Shown here: positions 39,700 to 50,254 of the stretch, piece after piece | Position numbering within the stretch: the first letter of the stretch is position 1 | How the letters are laid out: each line of letters begins with the position of its first letter | Source: a bacterium | GTDB lineage: Bacteria > Patescibacteriota > Saccharimonadia > Saccharimonadales > UBA4665 | Length of the DNA: 64,000 bases | NCBI GenBank assembly: GCA_021799575.1 | Contig: JAJZAD010000003.1 | Span: 1 to 64,000, forward strand | Direction of reading: 5' to 3' | The notes under the pieces: generated by a model | What the model was told of the DNA's origin: nothing | Databases searched by the model: none | The model's input: only the letters and a program-made list of their open reading frames with translations | Made by a program: the position numbers and the translations under genes

Positions 39700-40124
39700 A
39701 AGTTAACCTGCTGTTCGGTATCCTTAGTATCAGCGGTTGCTTCGTGAGTTTCTTCTTGCGGGTTTAAAGTGTCAACGAATTCAATACTGGCCATTTGTGT
39801 ATTATCGCCCCGCCTGTTGCCAGATCGTTTTATCCTTAAATATCCACTTGATCTGGTTTTTAGCTTAGGTGCAATTTCATCAACTAATTTATGAGCCGCT
39901 GAAACGTTGTTTAGATTTTTTATTATTAATCTTCTTTGATGAAGGTTAGCTTTTTTAGCTTTTGTTATCAGCTTTTCTACGTAAGGCCTTAACTCTTTGG
40001 CTTTGGCCTCGGTAGTTTCTATTTTACCGTGAATAATTAGCGACTCGGCCAAGCTTTTAATTAAAGCCTGACGTTGATCCGTCTCGCGGTGAAATTTCCT
40101 TCCTTGATATCCGTGCCTATGCAT
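39696..40124 (-). CDS. rplQ: 50S ribosomal protein L17
   Basis: MHRHGYQGRKFHRETDQRQALIKSLAESLIIHGKIETTEAKAKELRPYVEKLIT. Confidence 0.96.
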   Translation of the reverse strand: MHRHGYQGRKFHRETDQRQALIKSLAESLIIHGKIETTEAKAKELRPYVEKLITKAKKANLHQRRLIIKNLNNVSAAHKLVDEIAPKLKTRSSGYLRIKRSGNRRGDNTQMASIEFVDTLNPQEETHEATADTKDTEQQVNL

Positions 40125-40132
40125 ATATTTTC

Positions 40133-41086
40133 TTACAACTCCAATTCGGCCATTTTTTCTTTAACTTCGTCTAGTGCTTTGCTGCCGAAACCTTTCAGAT
40201 CTTTCAATTCTGCTTCATTTAAAGCAAATAGGTCTTTAATAGTGTGGATGTCGTTATTAATTAACGCATTAGTAGTTCTAGCTGATAAGTTTAAATCTTC
40301 AATAGAAGTGTTTAACGCGGCCAGCTCATCTCCGATTATGTCGTCAGGTTCTCCCTGATTTTTGTTATTGTCTGGTTCTAAACTGGGACTAGGCTCTACT
40401 CTAGTCTTACCTGCCAGTGCGCTGTACTGATTGACTAAAATAGCTGCTGCTTCTTCGAATGCGTCATTAGGCGTAATTGTTCCATCCGTGTCTATGGTAA
40501 TTATTAGTTTATCAAGGTCGGTAACCTGACCAACACGGGTGTTTTCAACCTTATACCTGACTCTTAATACGGGAGTAAATACGGCATCAAGCGCAATCAT
40601 GTCGCTGGGTTTTTTTAAAGATCCTTCCTCGATGGTTCTGTAGCCTCTACCCACTTCAACGATCAGATCGATCGTCAGTTTGACTTTATCGTCGTCGATA
40701 GTGGCAATAACATGGTCTGGATTTACAACCTCTACATCGGCGTTTAAAGCTATGTCTTTTGCAGTAACTGCTCCTTTGCCCTGTTTTACTAAACGAAGGT
40801 TCTGTTGTTCGTCTCCGTAAACCCTAAATCTTATGCCTTTAAGATTCATCATGATATCTACAACATCTTCTTTGACACCCTTAACGGTAGTAAACTCATG
40901 ACTAACACCTTCAATTTTAAAAGCGGTTATAACGGCACCGGAAATACTGGATAGCAACACCCGGCGTAAAGAATTACCCAAAGTCATTCCGTAACCGCTA
41001 TGTAACGGTTCGATGGTAAATGTTGAAGAATTCGGGCTGTGCTTGTCTATCTTTACAATGCCCGGTGTGTGAATTAGGTTTGACAT
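40133..41086 (-). CDS. rpoA: DNA-directed RNA polymerase subunit alpha
   Basis: FTIEPLHSGYGMTLGNSLRRVLLSSISG ... C-terminal HhH domain. Confidence 0.97.
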   Translation of the reverse strand: MSNLIHTPGIVKIDKHSPNSSTFTIEPLHSGYGMTLGNSLRRVLLSSISGAVITAFKIEGVSHEFTTVKGVKEDVVDIMMNLKGIRFRVYGDEQQNLRLVKQGKGAVTAKDIALNADVEVVNPDHVIATIDDDKVKLTIDLIVEVGRGYRTIEEGSLKKPSDMIALDAVFTPVLRVRYKVENTRVGQVTDLDKLIITIDTDGTITPNDAFEEAAAILVNQYSALAGKTRVEPSPSLEPDNNKNQGEPDDIIGDELAALNTSIEDLNLSARTTNALINNDIHTIKDLFALNEAELKDLKGFGSKALDEVKEKMAELEL

Positions 41087-41109
41087 AATTTTATACTGTT
41101 ACCTCCATA

Positions 41110-41727
41110 TTAACGTGAATAATATTCGACAATTAGCTGCTCGTTTATGTCCGGTTCGGCATCCTCTCGCGAAGGAAGTGATACGACTGTTACTTCACCT
41201 TTCTTGCGATTGACTTTCAACCATTCTGGAATTGTTGATGGTGCTGGACTGACATCATCTAAATTCTTAAAATACTGCCCGTTAAGGCTTCGTGGTCGGA
41301 ATATTAAACTATCATTAGTTTTTAACTGGATTGACGGTATGTCTATACGTTTACCGTTTAACATAAAATGTCCGTGGCTGACTAGTTGTCTGGCTGATCG
41401 TCGTGAAATAGCGAACCCCGCTCGATAAACTACATTATCGGCTCTTAATTCAAGCATTTGTAGTAGAACTTCACCCGACATACCCTGACGGCGCGAAGCT
41501 TCACGCATTAGTTTGGCGAATTGCCTTTCTAATAACCCGTATAACCGTTTGACTTTTTGTTTTTCTCTTAGTTGTTGAGTGTACTGGTTTGATTTGGGTG
41601 GTCTAGCTGATTGTCCGTGTTGGCCGGGAGGAGATGGACGTCTGACTAATGATTTATGTGCTTTAGGGTGTAAGGCGTAGCCTTCCCGCCTACTCATTTT
41701 TACAATTGATCCTAAATCTCTTGCCAT
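41110..41727 (-). CDS. rpsD: 30S ribosomal protein S4 (cysteine-free)
   Basis: S4 domain ELRADNVVYRAGFAISRRSARQLVSHGHFMLNGKRIDIPS. Confidence 0.96.
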   Translation of the reverse strand: MARDLGSIVKMSRREGYALHPKAHKSLVRRPSPPGQHGQSARPPKSNQYTQQLREKQKVKRLYGLLERQFAKLMREASRRQGMSGEVLLQMLELRADNVVYRAGFAISRRSARQLVSHGHFMLNGKRIDIPSIQLKTNDSLIFRPRSLNGQYFKNLDDVSPAPSTIPEWLKVNRKKGEVTVVSLPSREDAEPDINEQLIVEYYSR

Positions 41728-41735
41728 TTTATATC

Positions 41736-42206
41736 CTAAACTCTTCTAGCCTTTCTCGGTCTGACTCCACCATGGGGCACTCCGGTAACATCTTTTATCG
41801 ATTCGATATAAATATCTTGCTGTGCGATTGTCCTGATTGCTGCATCTCTTCCTAGACCTATACCTTTGACAAACACGTCGGTAGAGGTAAATCCGTATTG
41901 GTTTTTGGCATTTTGTGCAGCTTTTTCTGTCGCAACTTGAGCCGCATAAGCAGTACCCTTTTTAGATCCTCGGAATCCTACACTTCCGGCACTTGAACTG
42001 GATATTACAGCTCCTTTATCGTCGCTAAAAGTTATGATTGTGTTATTAAAAGTTGCTAAAATATGTACTTGTCCTTTAGCTACATTGCGCTTAACCTTAC
42101 GTTTTGTTGTAGTGGACTTTATCTTAGTTACCTCGGTAACTGAGTTAGAGTTGTTTTTTTCATTAATACTGTTTGCTAACTGTTCTGTCATAGATTGCTT
42201 GTCCAT
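41736..42206 (-). CDS. rpsK: 30S ribosomal protein S11
   Basis: GQVHILATFNNTIITFSDDKGAVISSSSAGSVGFRGSKKGTAYAAQ. Confidence 0.96.
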   Translation of the reverse strand: MDKQSMTEQLANSINEKNNSNSVTEVTKIKSTTTKRKVKRNVAKGQVHILATFNNTIITFSDDKGAVISSSSAGSVGFRGSKKGTAYAAQVATEKAAQNAKNQYGFTSTDVFVKGIGLGRDAAIRTIAQQDIYIESIKDVTGVPHGGVRPRKARRV

Positions 42207-42592
42207 TAAGTCTTTGCCGCTACCTTCTTGGCAGTACCAGCTACGGTTAGCTTCTTTCCTCGTCTGGTTCTGGCGTTAGTTCTTGTTCTTTGACCTCTTG
42301 TAGGAAGATTAACACTATGTCTGATTCCGCGGTAACTTTTTATATCCTTAAGTCGTTTAATGTTGCCGCTAACAATACGCTGGAGTTCTCCTTCAACGGT
42401 GTAATCGTTGTTGATTACTTCTTGAATTCGGGAAATCTCGGAATCATTTAAATCTTTAGTTCTTAATGTGGGTTCGACTTTAGCCTTATTAAGGATTAAA
42501 TAACTGGTTTTTGGACCAATACCGTATATGTATGTCAAAGCCACCCATATTTGCTTATCGTTTGGTAACGTTACACCTGAAATTCTAGCCAT
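42206..42592 (-). CDS. rpsM: 30S ribosomal protein S13
   Basis: ARISGVTLPNDKQIWVALTYIYGIG ... RGIRHSVNLPTRGQRTRTNARTRRGKK. Confidence 0.97.
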   Translation of the reverse strand: MARISGVTLPNDKQIWVALTYIYGIGPKTSYLILNKAKVEPTLRTKDLNDSEISRIQEVINNDYTVEGELQRIVSGNIKRLKDIKSYRGIRHSVNLPTRGQRTRTNARTRRGKKLTVAGTAKKVAAKT

Positions 42593-42595
42593 AAT

Positions 42596-42712
42596 CTAAC
42601 CCTGCCTCTGCTTATGTTTAGGTTTACGTTTGTTGATGACGTATACCCTTCCTTTGCGGCGGACGATTAAATCATCTGAACTTATCTTTTTAACGCTGGC
42701 ACGCACTTTCAT
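42596..42712 (-). CDS. rpmJ: 50S ribosomal protein L36 (zinc ligands lost), absent from the supplied ORF track
   Basis: Translation [38 protein letters not shown], between rpsM and infA. Confidence 0.95.
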   Translation of the reverse strand: MKVRASVKKISSDDLIVRRKGRVYVINKRKPKHKQRQG

Positions 42713-42759
42713 GCGGATCAAATGCCTCCTTAAGGCCCGACACACTGCCGATTAATTTA

Positions 42760-42981
42760 TTATGCTTTGCGATACGTGATTCTGCCCTTAGTCAGATCAT
42801 AAGGTGTCAACTCTACCGTAACGCTGTCACCTGGTACTATACGTATAAAATGTTTTCGCATCTTACCGGCAACGTGAGCTATAATACGATGGCCATTTTC
42901 CAGCTCAACGCGGAATTGCGTACCCGGCAAAGTCTCAACAACTGTGCCGCTGAGCTCGATTACTTCTTTGCTGTCAGCCAT
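42760..42981 (-). CDS. infA: translation initiation factor IF-1
   Basis: [65 protein letters not shown]. Confidence 0.97.
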   Translation of the reverse strand: MADSKEVIELSGTVVETLPGTQFRVELENGHRIIAHVAGKMRKHFIRIVPGDSVTVELTPYDLTKGRITYRKA

Positions 42982-43202
42982 ACTTATAACTAAGGCGCAA
43001 TTATATCAATAGGATAGTAACTTTGTAAAGGGTTTTATAACTCTTTTCAAGAGACAGCCAAATTTACCCTTGCCCGCCTTCTTTTAATGGTAGTTATATT
43101 TTATCACATATTATTTTTTTGTTTTAAAGTAAGTTAACGTTTTAGCGAGCTTTTTTTTGTTTTAACTGAATTTTAACTATTATTCCGTAATTCAATAACA
43201 CT

Positions 43203-44690
43203 TTACTTGTGTAGTCTAGGTATAAAACGTAATCGTCTGGCTCCTGTTGCAGATTCTGCACCTGTAACAGGTTCGTAAAAGAAGTCAGGTTGGCTATATT
43301 GATCATAGGTAATCATAAGTGCTCGTGATTCTACAGCTCTCAATGTTTGTAAGGACACCGATACCAATATAAGTATCGACGTTCCGCCGATTGTAATATT
43401 CTGATTAACAAATATTTGTGCGACAATCGGGATTAAGGCCAGAATACCTAAACTTGTAGCTCCGAACAAAGTTAGCCGGTTAACTATTTTCGATAAATAT
43501 ACTTCAGTTTGATGACCGCTTCTAACGCCTTCTATAAAACCGCCTTGTTTTTGCAGGTTCTCAGCTATTTCCTTCGAGTTAAAAGTAATGCTGGTATAGA
43601 AATATGTAAATACAAACACTAACAAAAAATATGTGACTGGGTAAATATAGGCTTTAATCCCCTCGGTAGCAAAACTTGTAGTGGAAGGGGTTTGGAACCA
43701 TGCAGTTAAGTCCGACCCTATATGAGCTAAAGTCGGATCTTTAGAGCCACCCATTATCTGTCCTGCAAACCCCGGTACACTTAAGAATGCCACCGCAAAA
43801 ATAATCGGTATGACTCCCGCGGTAATGAGCTTGACCGGCAGAGTAGTAGTTACACCTCCATATGCTCTGTTACCTTGCACGCGTTTGGCATAGTTTATAG
43901 TCAGATTTCGCGCTGCTTCATTCAATTTGACCACTATCCATGTTAAGAGTACCGTAGCAAATATTATGATTATTAAATACGTAAATGCCCGGTTATCCAT
44001 AGGTAAAGTGTGGTTGAACAATTTCCAACGATCATTTTTGCCTAATTGTGCATCTACTATATTGTAGATATTCGAAGGTAAACGGCTTACTATCCCGACT
44101 GTAATTAGCAGCGAAATTCCGTTCCCTATACCTTGTTCAGTTACTAGTTCGCCTAGCCACATTAAAAGCATTGATCCGCCGGTGAGCGCTGCAACCATTA
44201 TTACCCATTGCATAATTGATGCATGCGCGGTTATATTGCCTGTACCGCTTAGACTTTGTGCAGCTTCACGGATTAAAAAAATTGAACCGATTGATTGGAC
44301 TATGGCTAGCGGAAAAGTTAATATACGGGTGTATTGATTGATTTTTTTCTGCCCGAATTCACCTTCCTTATGTAGTTCTTCAAGTTTCGGTATGGCTTTT
44401 GTTAATAGCTGCATAATTATCGACGCATTAATATACGGTCCCAAGCCGGCTATCATTATAGAAAAGCTGGCAAAGGCACCACCGGTAAGAACGTTGATAA
44501 AACTTAGAAATTGCGGTGCATTTTTTGAGTTGAATAAATTTGACAATACCTGATGCAAGTTTTGCGAATTTCCTAGAGGTATCGGAATATTGATTAACAC
44601 CCTGAAAATCACAATCATTCCCAGCACTGCTAAAATGCGTACTTGCATATCACGGTGTTTTAGAGATTGCCAGATAATTTTCCAGTTCAT
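43203..44690 (-). CDS. secY: preprotein translocase SecY
   Basis: GGAFASFSIMIAGLGPYINASIIMQLL, GIGNGISLLITVGIVSRLP. Confidence 0.97.
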   Translation of the reverse strand: MNWKIIWQSLKHRDMQVRILAVLGMIVIFRVLINIPIPLGNSQNLHQVLSNLFNSKNAPQFLSFINVLTGGAFASFSIMIAGLGPYINASIIMQLLTKAIPKLEELHKEGEFGQKKINQYTRILTFPLAIVQSIGSIFLIREAAQSLSGTGNITAHASIMQWVIMVAALTGGSMLLMWLGELVTEQGIGNGISLLITVGIVSRLPSNIYNIVDAQLGKNDRWKLFNHTLPMDNRAFTYLIIIIFATVLLTWIVVKLNEAARNLTINYAKRVQGNRAYGGVTTTLPVKLITAGVIPIIFAVAFLSVPGFAGQIMGGSKDPTLAHIGSDLTAWFQTPSTTSFATEGIKAYIYPVTYFLLVFVFTYFYTSITFNSKEIAENLQKQGGFIEGVRSGHQTEVYLSKIVNRLTLFGATSLGILALIPIVAQIFVNQNITIGGTSILILVSVSLQTLRAVESRALMITYDQYSQPDFFYEPVTGAESATGARRLRFIPRLHK

Positions 44691-44796
44691 CTAATGCTAT
44701 ACTACCCTCTCAAAATGTATCCTATATGGGTTGAATAATTCATTTATTATCTTAACATGTAGACGTCTGTACGTTTGCATAAGAAATGGCTGTAAC

Positions 44797-45267
44797 CTAC
44801 TTTTTGTCTTTAGGTTTAAGCGGTCTAGCTAAGATTGCAATTTTTGTGAAAGTACCACCCGCAGATTCAATTTGATTAATTGCAGCCGAAGATGCCGACG
44901 GCAGCATTACTTTAAATGGTTTTTTTACCTCTCCACGATTGAGTAATTTTATCTTTTGATAGGGATTGTCAATAATACCTTCCTTAATAAGCGTTTCGGG
45001 GGTGATGGTAGTATCTTTTAAGGAGTTTATTTGATCTGTAAAGACAACTGCCGCTTTACTTCTATAGCTTTTAAATCCCGGAAGTTTAGGCAATTGCTGC
45101 ATGAGCGGGTTTTGTCCACCTGCAAAGCCAGGACGTTTAGTCGACCCGGCTCTTGATTTTTGCCCTTTAGTGCCTCTTCCCGCAGTTTTTCCCTTACCGG
45201 CCGCAATCCCTCTTCCTAATCGCTTAGGAGACTTCAGCTTGCTAACTTTTAAATCGTTAACTTTCAT
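44797..45267 (-). CDS. rplO: 50S ribosomal protein L15
   Basis: RLGRGIAAGKGKTAGRGTKGQKSRAG. Confidence 0.96.
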   Translation of the reverse strand: MKVNDLKVSKLKSPKRLGRGIAAGKGKTAGRGTKGQKSRAGSTKRPGFAGGQNPLMQQLPKLPGFKSYRSKAAVVFTDQINSLKDTTITPETLIKEGIIDNPYQKIKLLNRGEVKKPFKVMLPSASSAAINQIESAGGTFTKIAILARPLKPKDKK

Positions 45268-45815
45268 TATTTACTCACTTTCACTGAATTGGTTTTATTG
45301 CCTATAGTTTTGATCGGTTTGACCCAATCTTTAGATGTTTTGAGTTGAGATAAGGCACTAATAGTTGCGTAGGCTGTGTTAGCTTTATTGGAAGACCCTA
45401 GTGATTTACTTAAAATATTACTAATGCCTCCTATTTCCAGGATGCTACGAATTACACCGCCGGCTATTAATCCCGTTCCAGGCGCAGCTGGTTTTAGTAA
45501 AATCTTAGCACCTGCTACTTTCGCTTCGACTTCATGCGGGATTGTATCTTTATACATTGGAATTTTAATTAGGTTTTTTTTCGCAACTTCACTGGCCTTA
45601 GTGACAGCTGCAGTTACATCCGCTCCTTTTGCGATCCCGATGCCGACTTTGGATTTGTGGTCTCCTACGGCCACAAGAGCCCTAAATCGGAATCTTCGTC
45701 CGCCCTTAACAACTCTGGCTACACGATCTATATGCAAAGTTAGTTCGTCAAACTGTTGTTCGCCGCTGTTTTCTACAGCCGACACTACTTTTTTACTTTT
45801 GAAGGTATTTTCCAT
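45267..45815 (-). CDS. rpsE: 30S ribosomal protein S5
   Basis: VVKGGRRFRFRALVAVGDHKSKVGIGIAKGADVTAAV. Confidence 0.97.
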   Translation of the reverse strand: MENTFKSKKVVSAVENSGEQQFDELTLHIDRVARVVKGGRRFRFRALVAVGDHKSKVGIGIAKGADVTAAVTKASEVAKKNLIKIPMYKDTIPHEVEAKVAGAKILLKPAAPGTGLIAGGVIRSILEIGGISNILSKSLGSSNKANTAYATISALSQLKTSKDWVKPIKTIGNKTNSVKVSK

Positions 45816-45817
45816 AA

Positions 45818-46174
45818 CTAAAATTCCAGTCCTTCTGCTCTTGCGGCATCGGCGAAAGCTTTAATTCTACCGTGATACAATTTATTACCTCTATCGAATA
45901 CAACATTTTTAATCCCGGCTTTTTTAGCTTTTACAGCTAGTTCTTTTCCTATTTGCATAGATTTTTTAGTGATGCTGTTGTCATTATTTTTCATACCGAC
46001 ACTAGACACAAATACGATGGTTTTTCCATGATTGTCATCTATAAGTTGAGCGCTGACATGTCTTAACGAAATATGTACACTTAAACGGGGCCTTTCAGCT
46101 GTTCCATGTATTCTGGAACGAACTCTTTGTTGCCTTAGTTGTGCGGATTTAGTCTTATGCATTAATCGGTTCAT
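45818..46174 (-). CDS. rplR: 50S ribosomal protein L18
   Basis: RPRLSVHISLRHVSAQLIDDNHGKTIVFVSS ... VFDRGNKLYHGRIKAFADAARAEGLEF. Confidence 0.96.
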   Translation of the reverse strand: MNRLMHKTKSAQLRQQRVRSRIHGTAERPRLSVHISLRHVSAQLIDDNHGKTIVFVSSVGMKNNDNSITKKSMQIGKELAVKAKKAGIKNVVFDRGNKLYHGRIKAFADAARAEGLEF

Positions 46175-46179
46175 AATTA

Positions 46180-46719
46180 CTATTTTTCCTTACCGCTTTT
46201 TCCACTTTTACGAATAATGACTTCATTCTCATAACGAATACCTTTGCCCTTGTAAGGTTCTGGTTTTCTAAGTGAACGGATATCGTTTGCTACCTGGCCG
46301 ACCAGTTGTTTATTGATCCCGCTGATTATAATAATGTTTTGTTCGACATTGGCGTTTATTCCTTCAGGAAGTGGGAAATTAACTTCGTGAGAATAACCAA
46401 GAGACAATTTAAGTACGTTACCTTGGAGATTCACTCTATATCCTACGCCTATCACCTCTAGTTTTTTACTATAGCCTTGGCTAACGCCAATCACCATATT
46501 ATTTATCAAAGAACGCATCAGGCCGTGATTAGCTCTAATCTTTTTGTCGTCACTGATTCTGCCGACACTTAAAGTATTACCTTCTTGATTAATAACAATT
46601 CCTTCGAGTACTTTGACATTTAAATTACCTTTGCTTCCTGCAACACTAACGATTCCTTTGTCAATATTAACATCGACACCTGATGGAATAATTATAATTT
46701 GTTTGCCTACTCGACTCAT
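46180..46719 (-). CDS. rplF: 50S ribosomal protein L6
   Basis: SRVGKQIIIIPSGVDV ... PEPYKGKGIRYENEVIIRKSGKSGK. Confidence 0.96.
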   Translation of the reverse strand: MSRVGKQIIIIPSGVDVNIDKGIVSVAGSKGNLNVKVLEGIVINQEGNTLSVGRISDDKKIRANHGLMRSLINNMVIGVSQGYSKKLEVIGVGYRVNLQGNVLKLSLGYSHEVNFPLPEGINANVEQNIIIISGINKQLVGQVANDIRSLRKPEPYKGKGIRYENEVIIRKSGKSGKEK

Positions 46720-46720
46720 A

Positions 46721-47122
46721 TTAATAAACCTGACAGATTAATTCTCCACCTAGATGTTGTTGCTTGGCCGTTTGACCGCTCATAACTCCTTTTGACGTCG
46801 AAATAATCACAATGCCTCGACCGTTTTTGACCGAAGGTATCTCTTTAGACTTTGCATACAAGCGTTGACCAGGCTTTGATAAGCGTTCAATTGAATTGAT
46901 GCGTGTATTTTGTCCTTCTGAGGCGAGTTGAATCCGGATTTTGTTAATTGAACTGGAACTATCTAAATCAACACGATCAATAAACCCACATTCTTGCATG
47001 ATTTTGGCAACGTCGGCTTTAGCCTTTGAATAAGGCATACTCACTTCGACTTTGTTAACTGCTATAGCATTACGTATACGAGTAAGCATATCGGCTATAG
47101 GATCGGTTGATAAATTGCTCAA
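46721..47122 (-). CDS. rpsH: 30S ribosomal protein S8
   Basis: DPIADMLTRIRNAIAVNK ... GRGIVIISTSKGVMSGQTAKQQHLGGELICQVY. Confidence 0.96.
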   Translation of the reverse strand: MSNLSTDPIADMLTRIRNAIAVNKVEVSMPYSKAKADVAKIMQECGFIDRVDLDSSSSINKIRIQLASEGQNTRINSIERLSKPGQRLYAKSKEIPSVKNGRGIVIISTSKGVMSGQTAKQQHLGGELICQVY

Positions 47123-47134
47123 ATTATACTCCTC

Positions 47135-47404
47135 TCACCAACTGGATTTAGTTACACCAGGAATTTCTCCTCGGCTAGCGTGTTCCCTAAAACTTATTCG
47201 ACTTAATCCGAACTGACGCATATATCCTCTTGGACGATTGGTTTCAATACAACGATTCTTCCATCTGGTAGGTGAACTATTACGCGGTAATTTAGCCAGT
47301 CCTTCGTAATCACCTAAGGCTTTTAATTCATTACGTTTAGCCCTGTAGCTATTAATCATCCGTTGTCGTTTTAGATCTCGTACCACAATTGATCGCTTGG
47401 CCAT
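47135..47404 (-). CDS. rpsN: 30S ribosomal protein S14 (zinc-free long form)
   Basis: [33 protein letters not shown]. Confidence 0.96.
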   Translation of the reverse strand: MAKRSIVVRDLKRQRMINSYRAKRNELKALGDYEGLAKLPRNSSPTRWKNRCIETNRPRGYMRQFGLSRISFREHASRGEIPGVTKSSW

Positions 47405-47985
47405 TAATTTTTCTCCTTCGTAAAAGGCATGCCCATTTTGGCAAGTAGCGCTTTAGCATGGCTCTTATCCTCAGACTTAATTACAAAAATCACTTGAAGT
47501 CCATGTACCGGAGATGTTTCTTCGAAACTAAGCTCCGGAAAGACTGATTGGTCTGTTAATCCTAACGCATAATTACCCTGTTTGTCAAAGGAGTTAACAC
47601 TTACGCCATGGAAGTCTCGCAATCTAGGCAGTACGATACTGATTAGCCTGTCCATAAACTCATACATCCGATCGCCTCGCAATGTAACTTTGAGACCTAC
47701 TTTGCTACCTTGTCTGAGTTTAAAAGTTGCAATCGATTTTTTAGCGGTAGTTGTTATAGGTTGTTGTCCGGTAATTTTACGTAGCGTATTTATGGCCGTA
47801 TCTATGAGTTTATTATCTTCTTTGCCTTTTCCCAGTCCTGCAGCCACGATAATTTTTTCTAGCCTAGGGACTTGATTAATATTAGTTAACTTGAGTTCAG
47901 ACTCGAGTTCGTTGATAATTCTGGTATTATACTCGGTTTTAAGTCTAGGCATATACGGTTTGAGTTTTGCAGTAGCGGTTGCCAT
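47404..47985 (-). CDS. rplE: 50S ribosomal protein L5
   Basis: [14 protein letters not shown] ... [32 protein letters not shown]. Confidence 0.96.
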   Translation of the reverse strand: MATATAKLKPYMPRLKTEYNTRIINELESELKLTNINQVPRLEKIIVAAGLGKGKEDNKLIDTAINTLRKITGQQPITTTAKKSIATFKLRQGSKVGLKVTLRGDRMYEFMDRLISIVLPRLRDFHGVSVNSFDKQGNYALGLTDQSVFPELSFEETSPVHGLQVIFVIKSEDKSHAKALLAKMGMPFTKEKN

Positions 47986-48311
47986 TACTTTATCTCCTTA
48001 TCACTGGCTACGAAAAATCTTTTCTTACCGCCCTCGGATTGAACATAGCGTATTCGGCTGGCTTTTTTTAGTGTTGGTTCATATATGCCGACCTTAGAAA
48101 TATTAATCGGCTTATTAATTTCTACAATGCCACCTTGAGGTTGAGATTTATTGGGTTTTAAATGTCGCTTGGCTACGTTAACGCCTTCGACAATAACGCT
48201 GTTAGCTTTTGGTAAAACAGATATAATTTTGCCGGTTTTACCCTTGTACTTACCGTTTCTTACGATTACGGTATCACCCTTTTTTAGCCTGATCTTATAA
48301 CTGTTATTCAT
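47985..48311 (-). CDS. rplX: 50S ribosomal protein L24
   Basis: IRLKKGDTVIVRNGKYKGKTGKIISVLPKANSVIVEGVNVAKRHLKP. Confidence 0.96.
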   Translation of the reverse strand: MNNSYKIRLKKGDTVIVRNGKYKGKTGKIISVLPKANSVIVEGVNVAKRHLKPNKSQPQGGIVEINKPINISKVGIYEPTLKKASRIRYVQSEGGKKRFFVASDKEIK

Positions 48312-48680
48312 TTATAAAACCTCCGGAGCTAAACTGACGATCTTGGAATAACCTTTATCTCTAAGTTCTCTAGGGACAGGCCCGAATATACGAGTTCCTC
48401 TAGGTGTTTTATCTTCGGCTATCAGTACTGCGGCATTATCATCAAATTTTATGGTTGTACCGTCACGGCGTCGGATTTGGTCTTTGGTCCTGACTACTAC
48501 TGCCTTAACCACAGACTTTTTCTTAACCAAACCATTCGGAGTCGCATCTTTTACCGTGGCAACAATGATATCTCCGACTCTGGCATAACGCTTACGGCTT
48601 CCACCTAATACTCTTATGCATAAAATTTCTCTAGCACCGCTGTTATCGGTCACAACCAATCTACTTTCTTGCTGTATCAT
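48312..48680 (-). CDS. rplN: 50S ribosomal protein L14 (start [19 protein letters not shown])
   Basis: L14 signature; ORF extension to 48731 overlaps rpsQ and is probably not translated. Confidence 0.95.
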   Translation of the reverse strand: MIQQESRLVVTDNSGAREILCIRVLGGSRKRYARVGDIIVATVKDATPNGLVKKKSVVKAVVVRTKDQIRRRDGTTIKFDDNAAVLIAEDKTPRGTRIFGPVPRELRDKGYSKIVSLAPEVL

Positions 48681-49005
48681 TGTTTTTCTCCGTATTATCC
48701 AACTCTTCATCTGCTTTCTTTTTAGTCTCATCAGGCATTAATACCGACAGGTCTTCTTTACTGAGCGCCTGTTGTTCAATAATCTCGGTTAATTTAAAAT
48801 GTTTTCTCGCACTTAGCGGGGCACACTCTTTTATAGCCACCCTGTCTCCGATTTTAGCCTGATTCTTTTCGTCATGTACTAAATACTTTTTAGTATTTAT
48901 ATATGCTTTGTGGTACAGAGGATGAGTTTTGTGCGCCTGGACGCTAACTACAATAGATTTATCCCCAGCTATAGATACCACATTACCGATGAGCTGTTTA
49001 GACAT
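48661..49005 (-). CDS. rpsQ: 30S ribosomal protein S17 with charged C-terminal tail
   Basis: [66 protein letters not shown]. Confidence 0.95.
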   Translation of the reverse strand: MSKQLIGNVVSIAGDKSIVVSVQAHKTHPLYHKAYINTKKYLVHDEKNQAKIGDRVAIKECAPLSARKHFKLTEIIEQQALSKEDLSVLMPDETKKKADEELDNTEKNNDTARK

Positions 49006-49205
49006 TATATCTTCTCCTTAGCAAGTTGTTCGGCTAATATAGTTAACATCCGCGCCAAGTCTTTACGTTTATTTCTAACCAAACGGACATTAGTAGTTTC
49101 ACCGAGCTTATTCTTGGTTTTAAGTTCACTGATTTCATCTCTTAGCTCACTGCTCTGTTTTGTCAGTTGCTCTGTTGACAGTTTACGAATGTCGGCTATC
49201 TTCAT
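49005..49205 (-). CDS. rpmC: 50S ribosomal protein L29
   Basis: KIADIRKLSTEQLTKQSSELRDEISELKTKNKLGETTNVRLVRNKRKDLARMLTIL. Confidence 0.95.
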   Translation of the reverse strand: MKIADIRKLSTEQLTKQSSELRDEISELKTKNKLGETTNVRLVRNKRKDLARMLTILAEQLAKEKI

Positions 49206-49209
49206 CGTA

Positions 49210-49623
49210 TTAAACCTCTTCTCTGACTAAAAATCTTGTTTTTACGGGTAGTTTATTGCCCGCTAAACGCATTGCTTCACGAGCGGTTTCTTCAGTTACG
49301 CCTTGCATTTCAAATAATATTGTTCCTGGTTTAACCTTAGCTACAAAAAACTCGGGACTACCTTTACCGCTTCCCATTTTGACATCTTGCGGTTTGCGCG
49401 TAACCGGAGTATGAGGAAAGATTCGAATCCAAATTTTACCGCCACGTTTTATATATCTTGTCATTGCTTGTCTGGCAGCTTCGATCTGTCGAGAGGATAA
49501 TCGTTCGTGACCTTGTGCTTGCAAAGCATAATCGCCGTAAGCTATATAATTACCTGATGTCGCCACTCCACTGACACGACCTTTTCTAACCTTTCGATAC
49601 TTTGTGCGTGAAGGAATTAACAT
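49210..49623 (-). CDS. rplP: 50S ribosomal protein L16
   Basis: [16 protein letters not shown] ... [34 protein letters not shown]. Confidence 0.97.
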   Translation of the reverse strand: MLIPSRTKYRKVRKGRVSGVATSGNYIAYGDYALQAQGHERLSSRQIEAARQAMTRYIKRGGKIWIRIFPHTPVTRKPQDVKMGSGKGSPEFFVAKVKPGTILFEMQGVTEETAREAMRLAGNKLPVKTRFLVREEV

Positions 49624-49624
49624 T

Positions 49625-50254
49625 TTAGGTTACCTCACCTTTATAAATCCAAACTTTAACACCTATAATTCCGGCATTGGTAAACGACGGTACATATGCA
49701 TAATCTATGTCAGCTCGCAAAGTATGTAACGGTACTGATCCAGCAACTTCTTTTTCACGCCTACTCATTTCTGCGCCGTTTAAGCGACCAGCAACTTCTA
49801 TTCTGATACCTTTAGCACCAGCTCTCATAGTCGCTGCACTGGCACTTTTAATAGCCCGTCGGAAACTCATTCGTCTTTCGAGTTGGTGAGCTATATTTTC
49901 GGCAACTAATTTAGCATATAAATCAGGTTTTTTGACTTCCTCAATATTTACTCTCGTCGGAGATTTGTATATTTTTTCAATCTCGTCTTTTAATTCAGTA
50001 GCACCTGTACCGCCTCTACCGATCACCACGCCCGCCTTTGCGGTGTATATAGTCACCGTGACTAAGTTAGGAGTACGGCTAATTTCTACTCTGTTGATAG
50101 CTGCGCGGCTACCCAGTCTTTTTTGAATTAGCTGTCGAGTCTTTAAATCATCTGACAAGAAATTGGCATAGGTTTGCTTACCCGCAAACCAACGGCTGGT
50201 CCACTCTTTATTGAGCTGTAATCGCATACTGATAGGATTAACTTTCTGGCCCAT
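49625..50254 (-). CDS. rpsC: 30S ribosomal protein S3
   Basis: [24 protein letters not shown] ... GVVIGRGG. Confidence 0.97.
   Translation of the reverse strand: MGQKVNPISMRLQLNKEWTSRWFAGKQTYANFLSDDLKTRQLIQKRLGSRAAINRVEISRTPNLVTVTIYTAKAGVVIGRGGTGATELKDEIEKIYKSPTRVNIEEVKKPDLYAKLVAENIAHQLERRMSFRRAIKSASAATMRAGAKGIRIEVAGRLNGAEMSRREKEVAGSVPLHTLRADIDYAYVPSFTNAGIIGVKVWIYKGEVT

Noticed and set aside
45376-45864. 162-aa plus-strand ORF
   Set aside because: Entirely antisense to rpsE; mirror ORF of a well-supported ribosomal gene.
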